A stretch of 64,000 nt of DNA, taken from NCBI RefSeq assembly GCF_023100685.1, contig NZ_CP090064.1, forward strand, positions 3,162,001 to 3,226,000, in the 5' to 3' direction. Shown one piece after another: positions 28,126 through 35,839 of this stretch. The notes below the pieces were generated by a model that was not told the DNA's origin, ran no database searches, and worked only from the letters and a program-made list of their open reading frames with translations. Both the position numbers and the translations under genes were made by a program. Source of the DNA: Proteus vulgaris. Lineage in GTDB: Bacteria; Pseudomonadota; Gammaproteobacteria; Enterobacterales; Enterobacteriaceae. The number at the start of each line of letters is the position of its first letter. Position 1 is the stretch's first letter.

Positions 28126-28425
28126 TCACTTCCTTTTTCATTAAAAATAGAAGGTGACTCAATGGAACCTGATTTTAAATCAGGAGATGTAATCATTGTC
28201 GATCCTGAGATAAAACCACATCCTGGTGAATTTATTGTTGCTGCTAATCATGAAAGAGAGGCAACATTTAAGAAATACAGGCCAACTCGCATTGATGCAA
28301 ATAACAATGAACATTTTAAACTTGTACCATTAAATAATGATTATCCAATAATTAGCAGTGAAAACACACCATTAATGATCATTGGTACAATGATTGGACA
28401 TCGCATTTATCGTCGTAAACGATAA
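28126..28425 (+). pseudogene. Remnant of a phage-type S24 (LexA/CI-like) repressor
   Basis: The frame is open from a stop at 28123 and encodes about 99 residues that fit only the C-terminal peptidase half of CI-like repressors. SLKIEGDSMEPDFKSGD holds the catalytic Ser (codon 28159-28161), and EATFKKY holds the Lys general base. If translation began at the ATG at 28162, the Ser would be lost. No helix-turn-helix part is seen upstream. It is best read as the tail of a decayed prophage or repressor gene. Confidence 0.75.
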
Positions 28426-29181
28426 CTATTATTCCCAAAAGTACCCCAATAATAACTAACTCTATTATTGCGGTTGAACTCAAAAAACAGTTTTATCTGT
28501 TTAATACTTTCATCATAGATTTAGTGATAAATAATCGTGAATCCCATAGTTGTCTGGACTTTGCCTTCACGTATTTTTTTCTTCTGTTTAGTAATAGCGC
28601 CCAGAAACAGAAAACAGCTAAATATCATGTAATATGCTGTAATCACTCGCAACATCCCACTGAGTATCGCTATCAATACATGCGTAGTTATCACTCCCTC
28701 AATATTTTTTCATTACTCATTAATGTCTGACCAATTAGATTCAAAGTGATTTACGCTCATACTCTTCATGGCTTAACTTACATTCTTATTTCTTTACCCC
28801 TAATTAATAACTTAACGAAACTAGAAAAAGAGTTATAGTATCTAATGTAAATTATTAAACATATGTTCTATGTACAAATACTGAGTAAGGATGTTTTTTA
28901 CGACCCATAGCAGAATAAAATAAATATTTAAATTATAATTTTTATATAAATACTAAAAATGCAAATAAATATAGAAATATAAAACTAATAAATTATTTAC
29001 TCCTATTTGTTGTTACATTTTATTTTTAGAGATATCTCTTAAAAACGTTAAGATAAATTGATTTATTTAAAATAATTTAATATAAGTAATCATGCCTTAA
29101 ATTAAATTTCCTGGTAGTGGATTTACTTATTATTCCCACTCTCAAGAGATCCTTTATTCGTTTTAATACAAGGATTTTATT
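28426..29181. other. AT-rich stretch without a recognisable gene, upstream of the type VI operon
   Basis: About 750 bases with no supported gene. A 68-codon open frame at 28524-28730 has no convincing ribosome site or family signal. AAACAGTTTTATCTGTTT near 28486 is a weak hairpin. The last 100 bases should hold the promoter of tssB, but no clear -35/-10 pair or sigma-54 site was found. Confidence 0.6.
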
Positions 29182-29679
29182 ATGTCAGATAGCTTTCAAA
29201 ATGAAGTTCCTAAAGCGCGGGTAAATATAAAACTCGACTTGCACACAGGTGGTGCACAGAAAAAAGTTGAGTTGCCTTTAAAACTATTGGCCATTGGTGA
29301 CTACAGTAACGGAAAAGATAAACGTGTTCTTTCAGAAAGAGAAAAGGTCAATATTAATAAAAATAATTTCAATAGTGTTCTTACTGAATTTTCTCCATCG
29401 ATCAGTCTTACCGTAAAAAACACATTAACGAATGATGGTAGCGAAGAAAATATTAATCTGTCATTTAAAGAAATGGCTGATTTTGAGCCAGAACAAGTTG
29501 CTCGCCAAATACCGCAACTGCGCGCCATGCTGGCAATGCGTAATCTCTTACGTGATTTGAAATCTAACCTTCTTGATAACATCACTTTTCGCCGTGAACT
29601 CGAAAATATCCTTAAAGATCCTGCATTAAGTGATGAATTACGCGAAGAGTTATCTCAACTCGCACCGAAAAAAGACTAA
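29182..29679 (+). CDS. tssB: Type VI secretion contractile sheath small subunit
   Basis: Forms, with TssC, the contractile cytoplasmic sheath that drives the spike. The 165-residue protein starts with SFQNEVPKARVNIKLDL, then LPLKLLAIGDYS near 32, and ends with a helical region containing QIPQLRAMLAMRNLLRDLK. Length fits the VipA/ImpB family. CAAGGA lies before ATG. It opens the main plus-strand operon. Confidence 0.95.
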   Translation: MSDSFQNEVPKARVNIKLDLHTGGAQKKVELPLKLLAIGDYSNGKDKRVLSEREKVNINKNNFNSVLTEFSPSISLTVKNTLTNDGSEENINLSFKEMADFEPEQVARQIPQLRAMLAMRNLLRDLKSNLLDNITFRRELENILKDPALSDELREELSQLAPKKD

Positions 29680-29708
29680 TTGGGTTTTATCATTACAGGA
29701 TTATGCTT

Positions 29709-31250
29709 ATGTCAGTGAATAGCGAAAGTATTTCAAAAAGTACAACAACTGTACTTGATGAGCCCGCCAATAGCGGTGTTTACGCCTCTCTCTTTGAGAA
29801 AATCAATCTCACTCCTGTTTCTCAGGTGAGCGATATTAATATCTTCCAAGACAATAGTGCTCTGGCTGATACAACTGCAAATGAACGCGTTACTGTTGCA
29901 GTTCAAGTTTTTCTCGATCGTTTGAAATCTTCAGGCCAAAAGGTTGAACGTTTAGATAGAACTCTACTCGATCACCATATTGCAGATTTAGATAGACAAA
30001 TTAGTGAGCAACTTGATGAAGTCATGCATCATGCCGATTTCCAAAAAATAGAATCAGCATGGCGTGGACTAAAATTCTTAGTGGATCGCACTGATTTTCG
30101 CCAAAATGTGAAAATCGAATTACTCGATGTAGCCAAAGACGATTTACGCCAAGATTTTGAAGATTGCCCTGAAACTATTCAAAGTGGCCTTTATCACCAT
30201 ACGTATATCGAAGAATATGATACTCCCGGTGGTGAGCCTATTGCAGCTATTGTCTCTAATTATGAGTTTGATCGTAGCCCACAAGATATTGCGTTATTAC
30301 GTAATATTGCAAAAATCTCAGCGTCCGCACATATGCCATTTGTTGGCTCTGTTGGCCCTGCATTTTTTGGTAAAGACTCTATGGAAGAAGTCGCTGCCAT
30401 TAAAGATATCAGCAACTATTTTGACCGTGCTGAATACATCAAATGGAAATCTTTCCGTGACTCTGACGATGCCCGCTATATTGGTTTAACAATGCCTCGC
30501 GTTTTAGGCCGCCTTCCTTATGGTCCTGATACCGTTCCTGTACGTAGTTTTAATTATATTGAAGAAGTAAAAGGCCCAGATCATGAAAAATATTTGTGGA
30601 CAAATGCAACCTTTGCTTTTGCTGCAAATATGGTTAAAAGCTTTATTAATAATGGTTGGTGTGTACAAATTCGCGGCCCTCAAGCTGGCGGAGCTGTAAA
30701 AGATTTACCTATTCATCTTTATGATTTAGGCACAGGAAGTCAGGTCAAAATTCCATCTGAAGTCATGATCCCTGAGACACGAGAGTTTGAATTTGCCAAC
30801 CTCGGTTTTATTCCATTGTCTTACTATAAAAATCGTGATTATTCTTGTTTCTTTTCAGCAAACTCGGCTCAGAAACCCGCTATTTATGATACCGCTGATG
30901 CAACTGCAAACAGCCGTATTAATGCGCGTTTACCTTATATCTTCCTACTTTCACGAATTGCTCATTATTTAAAATTAATTCAGCGTGAAAATATCGGTAC
31001 TACTAAAGATCGCCGTTTATTAGAGCTCGAATTAAATAATTGGGTTCGTGGTTTAGTTACTGAAATGACTGATCCAAGTGATGATTTACAAGCTTCTCAC
31101 CCACTGCGCGATGCCAAAGTCGTTGTAGAAGATATTGAAGATAATCCAGGATTTTTCAGAGTGAAACTGTATGCCGTTCCTCACTTCCAAGTAGAAGGAA
31201 TGGATGTAGATCTCTCGTTAGTATCTCAAATGCCAAAAGCGAAAGCATAA
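29709..31250 (+). CDS. tssC: Type VI secretion contractile sheath large subunit
   Basis: Large sheath subunit that polymerises with TssB and contracts during firing. The 513-residue protein carries VipB/ImpC marks: ESAWRGLKFLVDRT near 118, FDRSPQDIALL, PFVGSVGPAFFG and RDYSCFFSANSAQKP near 378. The frame begins two codons earlier at 29703, but AGGA is only two bases before that ATG and eight before this one, so the MSVNSES start is preferred. It starts 29 bases after the tssB stop. Confidence 0.95.
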   Translation: MSVNSESISKSTTTVLDEPANSGVYASLFEKINLTPVSQVSDINIFQDNSALADTTANERVTVAVQVFLDRLKSSGQKVERLDRTLLDHHIADLDRQISEQLDEVMHHADFQKIESAWRGLKFLVDRTDFRQNVKIELLDVAKDDLRQDFEDCPETIQSGLYHHTYIEEYDTPGGEPIAAIVSNYEFDRSPQDIALLRNIAKISASAHMPFVGSVGPAFFGKDSMEEVAAIKDISNYFDRAEYIKWKSFRDSDDARYIGLTMPRVLGRLPYGPDTVPVRSFNYIEEVKGPDHEKYLWTNATFAFAANMVKSFINNGWCVQIRGPQAGGAVKDLPIHLYDLGTGSQVKIPSEVMIPETREFEFANLGFIPLSYYKNRDYSCFFSANSAQKPAIYDTADATANSRINARLPYIFLLSRIAHYLKLIQRENIGTTKDRRLLELELNNWVRGLVTEMTDPSDDLQASHPLRDAKVVVEDIEDNPGFFRVKLYAVPHFQVEGMDVDLSLVSQMPKAKA

Positions 31251-31262
31251 GGTGAAGCACGG

Positions 31263-32600
31263 ATGAAAATATACCGCCCCCTCTGGAGTGATGGGGCCTT
31301 TTTGGCTCCTCAGCAATTTCAACAACAAGCAAGATGGGATAGCTATCTCATTAGCACAATCGCCAATATGACGATTGCATCAACATGGGGCGTGATTTGT
31401 GCTGAATTTGATGAAAGTGCTTTAACGATTTCACGCCTTAGCGCACAAAAATTAATTGTGCGTTTTCCTGATGGAACACTGATCGATACGACACTGGCTG
31501 ACAATTTACCGCCAGTCAATGAACTCAGCCATTACTCTCAACATCAAACACTTGATATCGTTCTTGCCTTACCTTTATTGCAAGCCAATGGTGGCAATCT
31601 TATGCAAGAGGGTCGCTCTGATAGACCACAACAGTTCTATCAAGAGTGGATGAAAGTCCAAGATTTAGTTGGTCAAGAACAAACGGATATTGCCGTATTA
31701 CGCCACAGTATTACTTTGCGCTATGCCCATGAAGAAAACAGTGCATATATGACTTGTCCCGTTGCTCGATTAATTCGCAATGCACAAGGTGCATGGGAAA
31801 TAGATAAGCATTTTATTCCTCCATTATTAAGTTGTAGTGCGAGCGCTGAATTAACCATATTGTTTTCAGAATTCATGCATCGCTTAGTCGCAAAGCGCCG
31901 TCGCCTAATGACTATGCGTCGCGAAAATAATGAGCAAATGGCAGATTTTGCGGTTGCTGATGTCTCGCTTTTTTGGCTACTAAATGCGATTAATAGCGCT
32001 GAACCAGTATTAAGCGAATTACTATCATCAATGGGTCGCCACCCAGAGCTTCTTTATCGTGAATTAGTACGTTTAGCTGGGGCACTACTGACATTTTCAC
32101 TCGATCATGAAAATGGTGATATTCCTCTTTATCAACACGCTTTTCCTGAACAGGTTTTTCCACCGTTATTCAATTTACTTAACACCTTATTAGAAGCAAG
32201 TTTACCTTCTCGTGTGATTAGTATTGTGCTTGATAAAGAAGGGCCTTTCTGGCGTGGTGAATTGCATGATCCTCGCCTACGCGAAGACGCTGATTTCTAT
32301 CTTTCAGTACGTTCTGCATTGCCAGCTCACTTGTTGATCACTCAATTTCCATTGCTTTGTAAAGCAGGCAGTAATGACGATGTTGCTAGTGTCGTTAACG
32401 TGGCGCTTAACGGTATTCCATTACAACCATTAACGCATGTTCCTGCCGCTATCCCTCTACGTTTAGAAAACCACTATTTTGCGCTTGAACTCAATAATTC
32501 AGCAGGCCAAGCCATGTTGTCTTCAGGTCATTGCGCCTTTTATGTACCGGGAACATTAGGTGAAATTCAACTCGAACTTTTTGCGGTGCTTCGATCATGA
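31263..32600 (+). CDS. tssK: Type VI secretion baseplate subunit TssK
   Basis: Baseplate component that connects the baseplate to the membrane complex. The 445-residue protein starts with IYRPLWSDGAFLAPQQFQQQARW, the usual TssK opening, and has RHPELLYRELVRLAGAL near 260. It overlaps tssL by four bases, and GGTGAAG lies upstream of ATG. Confidence 0.95.
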   Translation: MKIYRPLWSDGAFLAPQQFQQQARWDSYLISTIANMTIASTWGVICAEFDESALTISRLSAQKLIVRFPDGTLIDTTLADNLPPVNELSHYSQHQTLDIVLALPLLQANGGNLMQEGRSDRPQQFYQEWMKVQDLVGQEQTDIAVLRHSITLRYAHEENSAYMTCPVARLIRNAQGAWEIDKHFIPPLLSCSASAELTILFSEFMHRLVAKRRRLMTMRRENNEQMADFAVADVSLFWLLNAINSAEPVLSELLSSMGRHPELLYRELVRLAGALLTFSLDHENGDIPLYQHAFPEQVFPPLFNLLNTLLEASLPSRVISIVLDKEGPFWRGELHDPRLREDADFYLSVRSALPAHLLITQFPLLCKAGSNDDVASVVNVALNGIPLQPLTHVPAAIPLRLENHYFALELNNSAGQAMLSSGHCAFYVPGTLGEIQLELFAVLRS

Positions 32601-33265
32601 TGACTAATTCAAGAACAGTTAAAAATAACCTGATTGATGTGCTTTTTGCTGATACTTGGTTAATGGTATGTCAACTACGTCAAGGAGCTGAAATTACTGA
32701 TGGGAAAACCTTCTATCGACGCGTTTGCGAACATATTGACAAAACACGCCAAAATCTCACTGAAAAAGGTTACTCACAATCTGCCATTGAAAACATGCTT
32801 TATGCACAGTGTGCCTTAATTGATGAAAGCGTGATGAATCGGACTGAGCGTGATGATGGCTACTTACAGTGGATACAATCTCCATTACAAGCCAAATATT
32901 TCAATACGTTAGAAGCTGGAGATAAGCTTTGGGATAGATTACGTAATCTATTAAATGAACCAGCACCAAACCATGATGTGCTTATCTGTTTTCATCGTGT
33001 TATTACGCTTGGTTTTGTTGGCAAATATCGCCAAACCGATGCTCCAGAGCGAGAAAAAATAATTGAGTTACTTAATACCCAACTTCCCACTTATGCCCTA
33101 TCAAGTGATTTACCTTTAGTAATGAAACCCAAAAACCGAATGAATCGTCGTCACCTATATTGGCTAGGGTGGTTAGGCGGATTTATCGTGATTGCAGCAT
33201 TGTGGTGGGGCTTTTCTGTGTCATTAGAACATTTACTTCAACAATGGGTAATTCAAGGAAAGTGA
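32597..33265 (+). CDS. tssL: Type VI secretion membrane complex protein TssL (DotU-like)
   Basis: Inner-membrane part of the TssJLM complex. The 222-residue protein has a cytoplasmic DotU domain (QCALIDESVMNR near 75) and one C-terminal membrane segment around 190-210 (WLGWLGGFIVIAALWWGF). It has no peptidoglycan-binding domain; that part is supplied by the next gene, whose start overlaps the TssL stop. Confidence 0.93.
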   Translation: MMTNSRTVKNNLIDVLFADTWLMVCQLRQGAEITDGKTFYRRVCEHIDKTRQNLTEKGYSQSAIENMLYAQCALIDESVMNRTERDDGYLQWIQSPLQAKYFNTLEAGDKLWDRLRNLLNEPAPNHDVLICFHRVITLGFVGKYRQTDAPEREKIIELLNTQLPTYALSSDLPLVMKPKNRMNRRHLYWLGWLGGFIVIAALWWGFSVSLEHLLQQWVIQGK

Positions 33266-34983
33266 TGCAAAAAAACAGGATAAAACAGTGTATTACATTG
33301 TTTTCAGCAAGCTTACTATTATGGTTAATTTGGGGATTTTGGTCTTTTGGTAAAGAGATCTCTTTTTTCCTGACGGCGTTTATTTGTATTGTCACACTCT
33401 CTTTATGTATTTGGTTTTTCCGCCAACAAAAAAGTATACCTTATCTTAAAGATACTCAAACAAACCAACTTCCCCCTGAAAACTACCAAGGTGATGTTGT
33501 TATTGTTTGTGGACAATCACAAGCTCTTTTTGAAGAAAATCAAACTTATCGAGAAACAGCTAAAGGCTGGTATATCCGTGCGTCATCGCCAATTGATTTG
33601 ATTAACATTACTCAGCATATTAGTGATGTTTCACCTACTCAATTTAACCGTTTATCGCTGTTATATTCTCTCTTACCAGAACAGTTATCACAATTAGAGG
33701 AAGTTACCCAAGACACATTAAATTGGCGTAGAGCTATTAATGAATGTAATAAAAAAGCGAGCAAATCCCTGCCATTTTGGGTGACTCTTTATCTTAATTC
33801 TCCCATTGATTATCTAAATTCACATCTTGATGACACTACACCATGGATCATTCACTTAAAAGATCAGCAAGAATTACTCGTTGTTTCTGATAACTTAGCA
33901 ACACAGCCTATTTCAAAATGGTTATCACAAAACATTAAGCACGTTGAACATCAACTCACTATGGCACTCTGGATTGATCAATTACTTGCTTGGTTAAAAA
34001 ATACGTTTATTCCTCTGCTTACCATTGCTCAATCTGGTGCTCCAAGTCTTATTCCTGTGGCCTGGGCAATGCAATTTACGACCGTACCTACCATTTCAGA
34101 TAACAGCTGGGCTCAATTTATTCATCATAAAACCACATTATTCCCATCTATTACTAAAGCCCCCAATCAAAGTGAAGAATTACCATTACCTGATGTTCTG
34201 ATTAATAAATTCACCCACGATGTTAACTTACTGCAAATAGAAAACACCTTTGGTGTTGTTGGCATGATCTGTGGATTATTTCTTATTGGAGCAATATCAG
34301 GAAGTTATCATCATAACAAACAGCTAATTTATGATATAGGTAATGATATTCATCACTTTAAAAGTATTACTGATGAAAACTTAGAACCTAAAAAAGTAGC
34401 TTATAAACAGCTACTTTCAGATGCAGCTTTTCTTTCTCATTGGCAACGAGAAGGTATTCCTGCTCGTTACTCTTTAGCGTTATACCAAGGTAATAACATA
34501 TTGCCTTATTTGCATACTTTACTCAGTTCATGGTCCCCACCACTGCCACCAGCTCCCATTATTGTGCAAGAAGTCCCTGAAATGGTGACTTTAGATAGTC
34601 TTGCTCTCTTTGCTTCTGGTCAATACGAATTAAAAAATGAAGCCACCAAAGTACTTGTTGATGCCCTTATCAATATCAAAGCGAAACCGGGTTGGTTAAT
34701 TGTTATTTCAGGGTACACCGACAACACAGGTAACCCCGATTTAAACCAAAAACTTTCTCTTAAACGAGCTGAAGCTGTGCGCGACTGGATGATTAAAACC
34801 AGTGATATCGCACCTTCTTGCTTTGCAGTGCAAGGATATGGTCAGCGCCAACCTGTTGCAGATAACTCAACACTCGATGGACGTGCTCGTAATCGTCGAG
34901 TTGAAATTCGCCTGATACCTCAAGCCGATGCTTGTCAGGTATTAGCTGATGACCTTACGCCACTGAAGGATGGTGGCAACTAA
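33265..34983 (+). CDS. Type VI secretion OmpA-domain protein (TagL-like peptidoglycan anchor)
   Basis: Likely anchors the membrane complex to the cell wall. The 572-residue protein has two N-terminal membrane segments (about 10-25 and 30-48), a further one near 328 (FGVVGMICGLFLIGAISG), and a C-terminal OmpA domain with ISGYTDNTGNPDLNQKLSLKRAEAV and GRARNRRVEIRL. The frame reaches back to 33160 inside tssL, but AAGGAAAG and the TGATG junction support the start at 33265. In other systems this domain is fused to TssL; here it is separate. Confidence 0.88.
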   Translation: MQKNRIKQCITLFSASLLLWLIWGFWSFGKEISFFLTAFICIVTLSLCIWFFRQQKSIPYLKDTQTNQLPPENYQGDVVIVCGQSQALFEENQTYRETAKGWYIRASSPIDLINITQHISDVSPTQFNRLSLLYSLLPEQLSQLEEVTQDTLNWRRAINECNKKASKSLPFWVTLYLNSPIDYLNSHLDDTTPWIIHLKDQQELLVVSDNLATQPISKWLSQNIKHVEHQLTMALWIDQLLAWLKNTFIPLLTIAQSGAPSLIPVAWAMQFTTVPTISDNSWAQFIHHKTTLFPSITKAPNQSEELPLPDVLINKFTHDVNLLQIENTFGVVGMICGLFLIGAISGSYHHNKQLIYDIGNDIHHFKSITDENLEPKKVAYKQLLSDAAFLSHWQREGIPARYSLALYQGNNILPYLHTLLSSWSPPLPPAPIIVQEVPEMVTLDSLALFASGQYELKNEATKVLVDALINIKAKPGWLIVISGYTDNTGNPDLNQKLSLKRAEAVRDWMIKTSDIAPSCFAVQGYGQRQPVADNSTLDGRARNRRVEIRLIPQADACQVLADDLTPLKDGGN

Positions 34984-35005
34984 ACCTTAGAAAGGAGATG
35001 TAATT

Positions 35006-35497
35006 ATGGCTATTCCTGTATACCTCTGGTTAAAAGATGACGGTAATGCGGATATCAAAGGTTCTGTTAATGTTCAAGATCGTGAAGGCAGTATTGAAGT
35101 CGTCGCTCAAGATCACAACTTGTACATTCCAACAGATAACAATACCGGCAAATTAACCGGTACACGTATCCATACTCCATTTATCTTCGTAAAAGAAATT
35201 GATGCATCCAGTCCGTATTTATACAAAGCAGTTACAACTGGGCAAACCTTGAAAAAGGCAGAGTTTAAGTGGTATCGCATCGATGATGCAGGCCAAGAAG
35301 TTGAATATTTCAACACTACGCTTGAAAACGTCAAAGTCGTAAAAGTGGCTCCTAAGATGCACAACATCAAAGATCCAACTAAAGAAAAACACAATCACCT
35401 TGAAGAAGTTGAATTGCGTTACGAAAAAATCACTTGGACTTACAAAGACGGAAATATCATTCATTCAGATTCATGGAATGAACGCGCCACTGCGTAA
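35006..35497 (+). CDS. hcp: Hcp, type VI secretion tube protein
   Basis: Forms hexameric rings of the inner tube that is ejected with the spike and effectors. The 163-residue protein has Hcp marks: PVYLWLKDDGNADIKGSV at the start, VAQDHNLYIP near 33, RIHTPFIFVKEID near 53 and YEKITWTYKDGNIIHSDSW near the end. AAAGGAGA lies before ATG. A strong hairpin terminator follows, so it may be the most abundant product of the upstream operon. Confidence 0.96.
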   Translation: MAIPVYLWLKDDGNADIKGSVNVQDREGSIEVVAQDHNLYIPTDNNTGKLTGTRIHTPFIFVKEIDASSPYLYKAVTTGQTLKKAEFKWYRIDDAGQEVEYFNTTLENVKVVKVAPKMHNIKDPTKEKHNHLEEVELRYEKITWTYKDGNIIHSDSWNERATA

Positions 35498-35506
35498 AAC
35501 CAAAAC

Positions 35507-35531
35507 AAACAGGCGGTTAACCGCCTGTTTT
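35507..35531 (+). terminator. Intrinsic terminator after hcp
   Basis: AAACAGGCGGTT and AACCGCCTGTTT form a near-perfect stem ending in a T-run. It separates the sheath-tube genes from clpV. Confidence 0.88.
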
Positions 35532-35572
35532 AACTACCAATTATTGTAAAGCACCACAACTCAAAATTTAAC

Positions 35573-35600
35573 AAATAAATACTCTAAATAGTTCAAGGCA
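35573..35600. repeat. Partial ERIC-like fragment
   Basis: AATACTCTAAATAGTTCAAG repeats the left end of the full ERIC element that begins 60 bases downstream, then diverges. It looks like a truncated copy. Confidence 0.55.
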
Positions 35601-35631
35601 TAGCAAGATCACTATTTAAAGCACAACGAGC

Positions 35632-35759
35632 AAATACTCTAAATAGTTCGAGATGTAGCTAGGCGACAAATGAATGAGTTGCTAGGAGCATACAAAAGTA
35701 TGTGGCTAGTGCGAATGAGCATAGCCAACAACGCTACAACTTGAAATATGACAAGTATA
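35632..35759. repeat. ERIC element
   Basis: About 127 bases match the enterobacterial repetitive intergenic consensus as remembered: CTCTAAATAGTTCGAG at the left, a central AGGAGCATAC/GTATGTGGCT inverted region, and AACTTGAAATATGACAAGTATA at the right. It lies between hcp and clpV with its right end 80 bases before the clpV start. Confidence 0.85.
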
Positions 35760-35839
35760 CCTTATGAGCCTCGGTCTATGGCTAAGGGCGGTAGCGTACC
35801 TAAATTCCCTCAATAGGGACTTCATTACTGGGAGAAAAT

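Noticed and set aside
28524..28730. A 68-codon open frame as a gene
   Set aside because: No ribosome site, no family resemblance and unusual composition for a protein; likely chance.
33160..33264. Upstream extension of the OmpA-domain protein into tssL
   Set aside because: A 105-base overlap has no ribosome site or membrane logic, and the TGATG junction at 33263 has AAGGAAAG before it.
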